Shown: positions 1 to 12,300 of the stretch, piece by piece
Layout of the letters: every line of letters begins with the position of its first letter
Numbering within the stretch: position 1 is the first letter of the stretch
Assembly (NCBI GenBank): GCA_038496445.1
Contig: JALMLS010000017.1
Location: 124,001-188,000, forward strand
Length of the DNA stretch: 64,000 nucleotides
From: Trichosphaerium sp. ATCC 40318
Taxonomy: Eukaryota > Discosea > Flabellinia > Trichosidae
Direction: 5' to 3'
Notes under the pieces: generated by a model
What the model was told of the DNA's origin: nothing
What the model saw: only the letters and a program-made list of their open reading frames with translations
The model's database searches: none
Made by a program: the position numbers and the translations under genes

Positions 1-840
1 AAGAATGTGTTTGGTGATAGTCCTACACAAAATCCATGTGCATTAAATGATGGCTTGCCCCCTCGTGCGTTCAGAGTTTCGAAGTAGTATGGATCAGCGT
101 TGCACACTAACAACTTATCGTTTGGTTGAGACAAGCTAAATTCTTGAAGCTTTTGAGCGTAGTACACAAGGTACACTTTTCCATCTGTGACATCAACAAA
201 TTGGGGTTGCAACTGACAAAGATTTTAATGTACAATTGTACTTTGTTCAAAATGCGTACTTTCTTCAAAATGCGTACTTTCTTTTGGTTGTCTTGCTCAG
301 GATCTGCGATCGCCACGATGCAGGCCGCGCTGCGGTCTAGAGGAATCTTATACAAAACACTTCGTGAGTTGTAGTAACCAGAGAACACAAAGAGTATCTA
401 TAATTTCAGAATTAGGATCTGATTGTACTAATGAGCCACGTGACTATTTTTTTTTTGGAGGCCTTATTAAATGTTTTAAACTTACCTCGTCAGCGCTGGT
501 TACAGCAAGGCTTCTTATTTTCTTTACAACATCAGTTTTAGTTAAAGGAGTTTGGCCCGCTGTTGGTTCTTTTAGTTACCATTAATGGTGTTTAGTGCGT
601 ACCTGGGGATTCGATTGTTTCTGGTAAAACATCTTGTAGTTGGAAAACATTTAAACGGTCCTTGGGTATTTTAGCTTGTAAAGCTGTTTAATTTACCTTA
701 ATTGGTTGTTTTGTATCAGCGATAGCGCAAAACCACGAACTGACGCGTCTCACTCTTCCTAGAGACAAAATATCTAGAAAATCCACTATTTCATTGACAA
801 CATCTAATGGTAGTGTAGCAAAGGTCAATTGGTGTTGCAT
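1..840 (-). CDS. F-box protein, 3' end cut by the window
   Basis: The ATG at 840 opens a protein whose first 45 residues form an F-box (LPLDVVNEIVDFLDILSLGR, then RRVSSWF), the Skp1-binding module of SCF ubiquitin ligases. Exons I can join in frame are 840-697, 660-603, 568-486, 397-278 and 212-1. The first intron is 36 nt (GTAAAT...CCAAG). Downstream sequence includes SGYYNSRSVLYKIPLDRSAA, then FVDVTDGKVYLVYYAQ and LLVCNADPYYFETLNARGG. This alternation of short hydrophobic strands would fit a beta-propeller or kelch-like substrate-binding region, but that is inference. The 3' end lies outside the window. It is divergent from the cyclophilin gene with only 77 bp between start codons. F-box call fairly sure; C-terminal fold unknown. 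Confidence 0.72.
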
Positions 841-917
841 TTAACGTATTTGGTTTTGGTTTGACAATCCGCTCGTTATGGCTTAATTGTTTGGCATTTT
901 TTTTATCTAAAGCCAAC
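841..917. promoter_or_regulatory. Shared promoter between F-box and cyclophilin genes
   Basis: The 77 bp between the two opposed start codons must hold both promoters and both 5' leaders. It contains a T8 tract just before the cyclophilin start and no obvious TATA box. No shared motif was found with the other short divergent promoters of this window. Confidence 0.45.
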
Positions 918-1971
918 ATGCTCGCCCTCAGATCTTTCAGACGTGTAACCCCTTCATCCACGGTACTACCTTACAGCACGCATCGTGAGTTTATACTGTT
1001 ATAGAGAGTCGCTAGGACTGCACCTGTCCGCAGCTATTGCAAAGGTAGGTATCGCGTAGGAAACAGAGAATAACTAAAAAACACTGTAGCCACGAGAAAA
1101 AAGGTTTTCTTCGACATTGAAATCGCTAGGCAAAACGCTGGTCGCATTACATTTGAAGTACGTTTGATGACCAACAACTAAATGTTAACCCTTTCGCTTA
1201 GTTGGTACGTTTACTTTCGCTCTCTACACGCCACTAAATGACATAATTCAGTACGACGATATCGTACCAAAGACAGCAGAAAACTTTCGCGCTCTTTGCA
1301 CCGGTGAAAAAGGAAAAGCCCAAGGATTTGACTTATCTTACAAGGGCAGCAAGTTCCATCGTATTATTCCTCAATTCGTATCCTTAATCTACAAGTTACT
1401 AACGACACAGTGATTAAATTGATTATTTCTCTTTAATATTATCAAAGATGATCCAAGGAGGTGATTTTACGCGTGGAGATGGTACTGGTGGTCTTTCTGT
1501 ACGTTCTTTGTCATTTTTAATCAAACATTATCATTGTTCTTACTTTCCCTTAGATCTATGGCGCCAAATTCGCAGATGAGAACTTCAAGGCTAAGCACAC
1601 CAAACCAGGTTTGCTCTCTATGGCCAACGCTGGTCCAGGAAGTACGCAGTATTTATATTATGCAGTTTTTCTTTTTTTTCGTATTTTTTGAGATTTCTAT
1701 GAAGCTAATGTTGTTAACTCCTAGCCAACGGTTCTCAATTTTTCATCACCACTGTAAAAACACCATGGCTCGATGGCGCTCATGTAGTCTTCGGACAAGT
1801 AACTGAAGGTACTACTTAGTATTATTTTGGCTCCTTTTAGTTTCCTTCTACTGCAGTTTTTGCTAAACGGAGCTACAAGGAATGGACGTCCTAGAAAAAT
1901 TAGAAGCTCAAGGAACTGGTAGTGGCACCACAAAGACAGAATGCAAAATCAGCGACTGTGGTGAGTTGTAA
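918..1971 (+). CDS. Cyclophilin-type peptidyl-prolyl isomerase, mitochondrial
   Basis: This is a complete single-domain cyclophilin (peptidyl-prolyl cis-trans isomerase). Family motifs in order are [23 protein letters not shown], the catalytic [43 protein letters not shown] and the C-terminal [10 protein letters not shown]. The catalytic Arg of FHRIIP, the Gln of MIQGG and the Trp of PWLDG are present. The first exon (918-981) codes for [20 protein letters not shown], rich in Arg/Ser/Leu and free of acidic residues, a typical mitochondrial presequence; this suggests a matrix cyclophilin like cyclophilin D. At least seven introns can be joined in frame. One exon is only the 3 nt TTG at 1202-1204. 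The stop TAA is at 1969-1971. Confidence 0.93.
1202..1204 (+). other. Three-nucleotide microexon (TTG, Leu)
   Basis: The exon ending ...ITFE at 1156 is followed by a 45-nt intron (GTACGT...CTTAG, 1157-1201). Then comes TTG, then a 47-nt intron (GTACGT...TTCAG, 1205-1251), then the exon starting [12 protein letters not shown]. Including TTG gives [15 protein letters not shown], which aligns without gap to the universal cyclophilin FEL[12 protein letters not shown]. Skipping it would delete one conserved Leu. Both introns look canonical. Inferred from conservation; not seen in cDNA. Confidence 0.75.
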
Positions 1972-2222
1972 GCTCTAGATGTCTATCGCAAAGCGATAAA
2001 AAAACAATAAACGCTTTCTATGCAAAAATAGTAGTAGCCTTGTATTGCTACAGGTTTGCTCATCGCGCTTGCGACCAGAATCACTCTGCTGTAAGCGTGA
2101 TAGCCTACGCAACTACCCATACCTTATGACGCATACCCTTTCTGCACATTTCGTGTCACCTCATAGTTTTGTGTACACAAAACGTACAAACCAAAGAACG
2201 TAACAACGTCTCTTTGCGCAAA

Positions 2223-3300
2223 ATGGCGTCCAAAGACCGCGATCATTGGATCGCTATACAAAAAAGAGTAAGGATTGTTTTCAGACTGATGACCCGTTCA
2301 GTCGTTATTAAAACCACTTTAAATTGTATTTACGTTAAGAATTAGACGTTTACAGCATGGGTAAACGAGCAAATAAAATCACGAGACGTTCAAATATCGG
2401 ACCTATACGAGGACATTCACAATGGCGTCTATTTGATATTCCTGGCTGAGAGTGTCACTAGTGAGTTTTTGAACCAAAACAAAAAAATGGATCAGATCTT
2501 TATTTAACGCCATTAGAAACTGAGTTTAAGCGTCGGTACTCTAAAAACCCGCGAATGAGGTAAGAAAATAATATACACGTGAAAAAGGAGTCTCCTTTCT
2601 CACTCGTTGTTTGACAAAGAGTGCACAAGATGGAAAATGTTAGTATGGCGTTGTCTTTCCTCAAGCTAGACGGTGTTGTGTTCGTCGCAATTGGACCTGA
2701 AGGTACACATTACCTCGTCTACAGCAGTCACTGCACAGTGCTTAAAATGGCTCACTCGCGCGTAGATATCGTAGACAAGCATGAGAAATTGATATTAGGT
2801 CTAATATGGACTCTTATTGCTAAATATCAGGTATCTTCTGGTGTAGGATCAAAAGATGCTCTGATGGAGTGGATACAAAGTAAAATCCCACAAAAAAATG
2901 TAAAGAATTACACATCAAGGTACACAAAGGTTTTCTTGCATTAACTGATTTGGTAAAATAGTTGGCGTGATGGCACTGCTATATGTGATCTTGTTAATGC
3001 GCTTGAACCAGGAACCATAAAAGATTCAGAAATAAAACACGTGCGTCGAAGATTTTATCATGTGACACAAGTTTGTAATATTTTAAATTAGAATGCTCCA
3101 TTAAAAAATGCTGAACTTGGTATTAATGCTGCTGCATCTTTGGGTATACCAAAGATCTTACAACCAGAAGATATGATCGCAGATGACGCTGTACACCTTT
3201 TTTGTTCAAGCAAAGAACTTGACACTTATGATTATCCGTAGGACGAACTAAGCGTTGTCACTTACTTATCGTACTTTCCACAGTACAAACCTATAGATAT
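2223..3300 (+). other. Tandem calponin-homology (actin-binding) domains of the filamin gene
   Basis: CH1 reads KRTFTAWVNEQIKSRD, DIHNGVYLIFLAES, RRYSKNPRMRVHKMENVSMA and FLKLDGVVFVAIGPE, then IVDKHEKLILGLIWTLIAKY. CH2 begins DALMEWIQSKIP, followed by SWRDGTAICDLVNALEPG, LGIPKILQPEDMIADDAV and DELSVVTYLSYFPQY. All hallmark positions of type 1 and type 2 actin-binding CH domains are visible, so F-actin binding is likely. Confidence 0.9.
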
Positions 3301-6300
3301 TGACGCGTCAAAATGCGTTGCGAGCGGTCCTGGATTATTGAATGCAGATGTTTCAAAGCCAAACGATTTCACTGTTACTGCTGTGGATAGGTATTATTCT
3401 CTTTGTTTAGCTTTGGTTACTAATCCAAAATAGCCAAGGGAATAAAGTAGACTGTTCTAGTTCTCCTTTCCATGTTAAAATAAGTGGACCTTCACCAGCC
3501 TCGCACAAGGTAGTACCTACCTCGGGTAAGGGTGACTTCAAAGTCTCTTGGGTACCTAAAAAGGCTGGAGTATACGAGGTACCCTTAAAGTTACTACGTA
3601 TTTCTAAATTGAGTAGCTTGATATATCGCTGAGTGATGGAAAACGCGTCGGCTCTAGTCCTTATTCTGTAGAAGCTGTAGGGAGGTAATTATAGTATTTA
3701 ACTTTAATTCATTTACCAATTTGTTTCAAGTGGTAATGCTTCACCTGGATCCCTACGTGTGAGACACTGGAAAACTTTTCGTGTTCACTACATACCTTTC
3801 AGTGATGGAATGTCATTTGGGGACTTTTGGAGTTCACTTAGCAATAGCCCTAATTTCAAGAATGTGCAATCAGTTCATTTTACTAAAGAGGTGATTACTT
3901 GGTTATCTACTTTATTGTGACTAAATCTATAAGGGTAAACGGATGCGTATAAATGATGACACAAATCTAAAAGCTGCATCCGAATCAGGGGGCATCCTTG
4001 AAGCTTCAGATACCGAAAAGGGTACACTGTAAATACTTCACAGCAAACTCATATTTGTGTAGATTTTGGAATATTTACAGAATCACTACCATCTGGCGAG
4101 CCACGTTATCACGTGATTTTTATGCATGGTCTCGAACCACATCGAAGCACATGGGTTTCTCCAGAGGTACTAACGCAATGAGACATCTAAATGATCAAAA
4201 TAACACTGCATAGGGCGTTTTCTGGTCTGGAAAATGGCTTGGTGCTGATTTGAAGAATAGTCATGTTCTGTCGTTCCGTTACAATGCTTCTGCCTATAGA
4301 ACGTTTTGGTCTCTTTTCTACCAACTGAAATTCGCAATGGTAGAGATACAAAGAATGAACCTAAAGAAGCCAATAGTATTTTGTGGTAAGTGCTTTTTCC
4401 GCAACCTAAAATCAAGTTTAACGTACTGTTAAGTTCATGGCCTTGGAGGAATTCTGCTGAAATGGCTCTTGTACAGTTACCCTAGATTACGTGCTCAAAC
4501 TAGAGGCAAGCCACTTCGGATTTAAAACATTGACTAACATTTGCAAAGGTGTTGTATTCTTTTCTTGTCCATGGAGACAAGTTCAATGGAGGAACTTTTA
4601 TAATATTTATGGTATTGAACTACCTAAATATTTTGGAATGCTAGCCAGATTTGTTAACAATAAGTACAATGGATTCGGCATTCCTTCGCTTTGTTTTGGT
4701 GCTCAATACCAATTAAAGGCACGTGTATTGTCAATGTTACCTTGTTTCTATCTAACTAGTACAGGGTTGTGACGTTGTGCCTCTTGAAGCTTCCGGTAAA
4801 GTTACCCCATGGGGCCTAGTACAATGGCACCCTGTTGCTAGAGATCACAGCACAATTGTGCGGCCAACTCGTGAAGATTTTCTTCCTTATAAACGCACTG
4901 TGCAATGGATCAAAGGGTTGTGTACGTACTTTTTTACATAAAGAAAATGATAACAAGCTAAAGTCACTTAGATGAACCTGGACGTATTAATCCATGGTAC
5001 TCTTGTAAAGGCAAGTATAGGTATTCTCATTGATGATCTAACACGTGGGTTATAGGATCTCCAAAAATCGATTTTGTGTTCGTACCTGGCTTGTGTCGTG
5101 ACGTAAACGGCGTATGGGGTATTAGAGGAAATCCAAGTAAAAGTTGGGCATTGGTACTAGAAGCATACACCAGTATTGATTCTGATTACCTTTTTAGTCG
5201 TGGATGGTACCAGAGTTTAAACGAAGACTCGGAAGCGATTGTGTGAATGTATGGCGCTACGATTGTGACTGGAAACTACTTGAGAATACAGGTGGTATTC
5301 GTGCCATAGCATCAAAGTACATATACAGTTTGTATTATTGTCTTCATACTAATTCTAGTATCAAGCATTGCCAGCGCTTTTGCAGAGAACGGTATTGCCT
5401 CAAAGAGGCCCGTGGTATTATTAGGTCATGGTATTGGCGGCTTACCTTTGAGGCACTTGTTATTGTCGAGTTGGCCTATCCGCAGAAGAACATCCAGGGC
5501 TGTATTCTTTGGATGTCCTCACCGTGCAGGCGGTATTGATTGGGGCGCTGTACTATCAGGATTTGGGGTTAACCCATCTCCAGATGCAGTAAGAGAACTG
5601 GGAGAGTACACTGCATCACTACAAAACTCCTTTGATAGACTCTCGCTCCCTACTCTCAATTTTATTCCTGCTCAAGCAGAATCTGTACGGATGCAAACCT
5701 CATCATGTCATCTCACGCAATTGTAGTTCCCTGTGGGATGTTTCGTCCCTACACGTCGATTTACTGAAGTAATGAAGATACCAGACAGCGACTATAATAC
5801 AGTAGGTCAATTTCCAAGTGAATCGGATAGAGGATACAAGAAATTAATAGGATTCTTGGGATTGGGTAATATTACTATCTTGTCAATGTGTTATTTATTG
5901 TACTGTTAAGGTCCTTGGAACTACTTATACTCAATACAAACCAGAGATGGTCCTTTTGGCGAATATAATTACTTCCCTTGGCACAAGGTAACACTATTTG
6001 CTGAAACTATAATGGAGATTTTGTCACCAAGTCAACTTACTTTAACTTTAAGGTTTTTGACTTTGAGGGAGTGAAATTTAGATTGTTTCCAGCTCCACGC
6101 GGTTATAGATCATCTGCATTTGGCTTAAGTATTATGGATCCTAATGGATCCGGTCACATTCGTCCAGAAGATCTTGATATTGGTGTTGTGAAAGGAAACG
6201 AAATGGATTGCGAATTTTCTCCTTTACCTGGTTTTTCTGTACCATCTTTCGTTGCTACCTTATATCCTAAATCCTCAGGTACTCCTATAAATGAAACATG

Positions 6301-9300
6301 TTGGATAAAGTATTTTACTCATGTTATAAAAGGAGAGTATGACGTGAACCTAAGTTACAAGGGTAAACCACTTTTACCTCAACCAATCAAGATTGTGGCA
6401 TACAGTACGTCTTTAGTTAACAATACAATACAACTAATAAAAATTAGCCATCGATCCAGAGAAATGCACGATGAGTGGAAAAGGTTTAGACTATCCATGT
6501 GCTGGAGAACCTTCAAATGTTACTATTGGTTTGAAAGATTCCAATGGATTAAGTGTTGCTGTCGGTGGTGCTACGATTGACACTGACTACGAATCTCCAC
6601 TTGGGTCATTACCAACGCAAGTTACAGATAAGAAAGATGGAGAATACACTGTTTCTTTCACTCCTGAACATGGATACAATAGCCTGGGTGCTAGTATACA
6701 GAATAGTGAGCTTCCAAGCACACCAAAAAAGATTTTTGCAGAGGTAAATAGACAAACTTGTTTGAGGCTTGACTTAATTTTTTTCAGATGAAATCTAATG
6801 TTCCTGATATGCCACACCGACGGAATGTACCAAATAGGTTTACACTACAAAACGCACAAGGCTATGTGGTACCAGGATTACAACCAAAAGACTTCGATGT
6901 TGAGGTTTATGGTCCTATGAACACACCAAAAGCAACTTCATTCAATGGTTCGTAATGTCCACAGTTACAATAATACTCATAAAACGCAGGTACGGTTGAA
7001 CCATGTCCTGAACTTGAGGGTGTATATCAAGGTACGTAACTGTAAGTTATAGCTATCACGTGATTTTAACACGTGCCAAGCCGATTTCTCACCTCAGTAC
7101 CCTGGTGTTTACAAAGTAGTCCCAAAACACAAAGGACATGCAGTGCTATCGTCTCCACTTTATGCTAACGTTTTCGCACGTACGTCTTTACTACGTTTTC
7201 TCTCTATAAGATGACATTCTTTCGCAGTACCTGTTGCAAGTGGTGATGGAGACGCAACGAGTAATCCTTTGGAATGGCAGAAGGGTGTTATGGGCGCATC
7301 TCCTTCAGGTGATGTTGACCTTACAAAGAAGCCAAATATGAAGCTTTGGAGCAGAGGAGATCCTCTACAGTGCGGACGTGTCAAAATGCCTAAATACATA
7401 TCCTGTTCCTGCTCGGATGGTAGTGGTAATCCTATCTCTGGAAATGTATCTCTAGTATCTCAAGAGCCAACACAATCTGAGGGTACCTAATACTTGAACT
7501 TAGCACTCCTAACTTTGGTATTGTAGTTACTGCTGCGGAAGTCTCCCCTGGGCTTTACACCGTGCCATTTATACCTTGTGCTGAGGGTAGTCATCCATTA
7601 TACGCTACTTTCCAAGGTGTACCAGTTAACAGCGAACCAATAACACTAGCTGCATCAGCACGTGCGTATACAACTTAATCTATGATTGGTAACCACGTAT
7701 TTTAGCATCAGAACCTTCTCTTTGTAGTGCTGTACCAAAACATCAGAACAAAATGCAATGCTTCACATTTACACCTGAAGGCGTGCCACAAAGGTTATAT
7801 CTTAGTTTGTAATTTCTAGAAGTGACCTTGAATAGGTTTGGTGGGGAGAATATAGCTGTTTTAGCTACTGATCCAAGAGGAGATGTTGTACCATGTTCTG
7901 TTGAGGTAACTTTTTGTTCACTTATTACTTTACGTAACAATGTCTAGGATAAAGGGGATGGCACTTATGATGTGACGTTCGAACCTACAAGTGCTGAGCC
8001 GCTTACTGCTGATGTTCTCGTTGGAGGAAAACCTCTTTCTGCACCTGTAGAGATTCAAGCATTCCCTACTTCAGAAGGTTTGTACCCACCAAATGATTCA
8101 AGTTAAGAGCTTTTTCTAAACAATATGATTCTAGGAAGCCCAGAAGTATTTGAGAGAAGCAATAACATACCTGATAGTAGAGAAGCTTGTTATGGATCAA
8201 ATGTCGGAGCACCTGATGTTCCAGAAACAGAAGAGCCACATGGAGCTTTATTTCCTAGTGATAAGCCAGATAATGATCGCAATATTGGTAAACTAAGACG
8301 TAGAAATCCTAAATCAGGGTCTGGTGCTAAGCCACAAAGAACCGTTGGAAAGTTAAAACCAAGGTACTTCCATACATTGAGTACAAAAAAACTAACTGTC
8401 TTTTTTCCGTAGAAAAGCGAAGGCTGGCGTTGAACCATACCACCCTGGACAATTTGCACTTACTGACCCACAAGGTGTACCTTGTGTTGTTGATCCATCT
8501 GAATTGGTTCCTGTAATATCTGGAGTTGATAATCCAAGAGGTAAAAGTGTTTTATCTATCATTCATAATTGTATTCTTATGCGAAGCAAAGGTGAGGTTT
8601 ACGAAGTTGAACCTGATTCTGGTGTATACGGTGTGAAGTTCCATCCTCGAACTGCAGGGGACTATAATATCCAAGTAGAACGAGCTGGAGAACCTATTTT
8701 GCTTAAACCAATCAAAGCAAAAGTGTCATGCTGTAAGTTTTTTGAATTCTTTGACCATTTCCTAACACGTGTCTTTAGTACCTCGAAAGCTCGGTGGTAA
8801 CTCGAGAAGAGTCAAAGATTCTCCGATAGCTATTGTATGGAGTCGTGGTGACGGATTAAATGCTTGTCCTAGTGATAAAGAATACAAAGTTGGCATAACT
8901 CTTGAGAATCCTATTGAGGATGTACCTGAAAATGATGTTAAAGTATTTTTGTTTGGTTCAGGAACAGACGAAGGTACTTGATAGATTTCTTTCTTACTTT
9001 TCATCCAACAATAAAATTGTGTAAGTTAACACGTGGTCATAGTCGACATGTCAAAGTGTCCAGATGGCTCTTTTGCTGGTAAATTCTCTCCAAAACAACC
9101 AGAAGAAGTTAGTATGGATGTCATGGTTGGTGGAGAGCCATTGTTTAGTGATCCGGAGGAGCTTACTTTTACACCACGTACAAACACTCTAAGCAATAGT
9201 GGCGTTATTAACAGGATTTGTAGCTTTAAGCTCTGATAAGTCAGGACTTAAAGGAAGCATACCTGCAGCTTTCGTTGGATCACCTGTTACACTACAAGTA

Positions 9301-12300
9301 GCTGCACGTGATGACGCAGGCAAACCTATTCGAAGAGGTGGACATGATATTGTACCAGTGGTGTCTGTTGGTGGCGCAAGAGTTCCAGTTGAAGTAAAGG
9401 TATGTATTAAGACTTGGAAAGCCATCTTTTAACCTAGCAAATACAGGACAATGGTGATGGCACTTATGATTGCACTTTCACGCCTACACGACCTGGTACA
9501 TGTTCTGCTAATGTTGTAAGCAATGGAAAACCACTTAAAGGATTCCCAACGGAGATTCCAGTTACAGGAGAACCAAGCGACTATGCATCAACAGGTATAC
9601 ATTTTTGATTTCTTGGAGCGATTAGATTGTTGACTCATGTTTGTTTAGAGCCTGTCGTGTTCGAAAAGGCAGATGCTCCTTTGGGGAAAACAACAGCACC
9701 TCCTAAAAGGTCTAAGGCAAGAATCATTGCTGACGGTCCAGGAAAACTTCACCCAGGTCAATTCGTCCTGCAAGATGCTGATGGAAATCCACTATCTTTA
9801 CCGAGTTCCATGTTTGATGTAGATGTAAATGGTCCGGGCACTCCTGAAGCTACAGTAAAAGAAACTGAGCCTGGAAGTGGAGTATACAATGTTAACTTTA
9901 ATCCTGACAAACCTGGAGAGTATCTGATAAAGGTTAAAGATAAGGGAGGTAATCCTATACTACCTCAACCAATACTTGTCAATACAGAGCCAAGTACGTC
10001 AATCACTTGCTCAATTTTTCTGCTGTATTTCATTATGTGTGTTAACGGTTTCACTCCCAAGTTGATTCTCCTGAGACGTTCTCTATTAAACCTAAGCTAT
10101 TCACTTGGCGCAAAGGAAGCGATGATCCTTCAGGTCACTTAAATACACCTACAGATGTTGGATTATCTGTACAAGACCCTGTAACAGGAGAAATGATACC
10201 TTGTGATACAATACCTCGTTTAGAAGTTAGAGATGCTGAAGAACCAGGTATCAATCGTTGGATTGTTTTTTTACTTTATCTTATTGGTTCTTTTTTAAGT
10301 CACTGTTTACAACAATCCCGATGGCTCTCGTACTGTATCATTTACACCTCAAACTGAAGCACCACATAATTTATCATTTGAAGATGACAACGGCAAATCA
10401 CCACGTGCACCTCTAAAAATACCAGTTCTTAAAGGTGATAATGAGTGACTTACTGTTCAGCAGAAATATCTTACTAGTATTTAGAAACTGCTCCATCTCA
10501 ATGCGCCGTATCTGGTCCTGGAGTATCTGACGCTAAAGTCGGATCTCCAAACACATTTAAGGTCGTTGCTAAAGACAACAATGGCAATCCGCAAACAGGT
10601 GGTTGTGATCCACTTTCTGTAGCTGTAGTTGATGAAGACGGTAATCTTGTACCAGTATCTATTGATGTACGACGTATTAATTACTCTCCCGTACATGACT
10701 TCAACGTAGGATAATGGTGACGGAACCTACGATGTTTCTTACGTACCTCAAATACCAGGGAATGTGGCTATTCATGCTGGAATCGGTGACAAACCAATAA
10801 GAGGATTCCCTAAAACAGTAAAAGCAGATGGAACACCTGGTGCGTTAGTTGCTGCACCGTATAGTTACTCACATTATTTTTAGTGAGTGGGTCGAAGCCT
10901 ATTGTATCTAGACCAATAGGAAAGCTTACATTGGATCAAATGGCTCCTTTCAGAGCAACTCCAAAAGACAACCCATCAGCTAAAAAGAAGTCCAAGCCAA
11001 AAAATGTCAAAAAACCTGTAGAGTATTCTTCAAAACCAAAACCTCGGCCAAGTGGCGGGTTCAGTACAGGCCCTCAGAGCTCAGGATATGGTAATCCAGA
11101 ACCAAGAAGACGATCTCGTCGTGGTTCCGTATCAGCAGCTTACAAAGATGCGCAACCTCTTAAAAAACAACCTCCAAAGCCAGTTGGTCGTATACTGACA
11201 ACAAAACCAGATGGTACTTGAAAAAAATACCTCAGTGGTTTTTTTGACTGCTACTAGCTGCCCATCCAGGACAATTCGTTCTTAGAGATAACAAGGGTAA
11301 TCCGTTGACAGATGTACCTTCTGACGCACTAGATGTTCGTATTGCTGGACCAGATGCACCTGAAGGGCGAGTTGAAGAAGTTTCTCCTGGAGTATATGGT
11401 GTTAAGTTCAATCCTGAGGAACCTGGTGAATACACAGTAGATATCAATAAGGATGGTAAACCAATACTGAGTTGTCCAATACTTGCTTCTGTTCGTGTTG
11501 GTACGTATTTAAAGCTCAAAGTTTATTTTCTTTAAATATTCTCATTATTTCGCTTAGCACCAGCTGCACTTGGAGGAAAACCACATGACCCAAAGTCTTC
11601 ACCAAAAGTCTTTGTATGGCGTAGGGGAGATCCACACGCTGAAAACCCAGCTCAGATAGGCGTAAGTCTCGAGGATCCAAAGAGAGGAACTATGCCAGTA
11701 AACAACTTGGCCGCGAACATCCAGCCGAAATTCGCACAAGAAACGCCAAGAGGTACGTTATTAGTTTCTCCATTTGAGGCCCAGTGCTAATCGTTCGTTT
11801 AGCGAATGTTAAAAAGAACGATGATGGCTCTCATTGCATGTCTTTCATTCCTAAAGATGTAGAACCACATGATCTTAATATAATGTGTAATGGTGTACCT
11901 CTTTCAGATCCTGTTGAGATTAAAGTAGTTCCAGGTAAACAAAAAAAATCAGTCAAAAGACTTCTGGAGTTTTTTAGTCTAACATCATTACTTTATAGAG
12001 TCTGATCCTACAAAGTCTTCAGTGGCTGGTCCAGGACTCAATTCTGCTACTACTGGTGTTCCAAATAAGTTTGAGATTAAGACCAAGGATAGCGATGGTT
12101 GGCCACAGATGACAGGAGGTGATCCTCTTTCTGTTAGTGTTAAAACACCAAGTGGGAAATCTCTTCCAGTTTCAGTTCGTGATAATGATGATGGAACATA
12201 CAGTGTTGAATATACACCAACTGAACCTGGTCCTCACGAGATCCAAGCTAAACTAAAAGATAAGGCACTTCCTGGCACACCAGCAACTGTTCATGTCAAT

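Noticed and set aside
661-699. In-frame TAA in the F-box gene as a sign of a reassigned stop codon
   Set aside because: A 36-nt intron (GTAAAT...CCAAG) removes it in frame, and TAA clearly ends other genes (42180, 50512, 56982).
4425-4470. First hydrolase domain as an active serine esterase
   Set aside because: The elbow is VHGLGG across a well-supported splice; no nearby GxSxG in any frame consistent with the exons.
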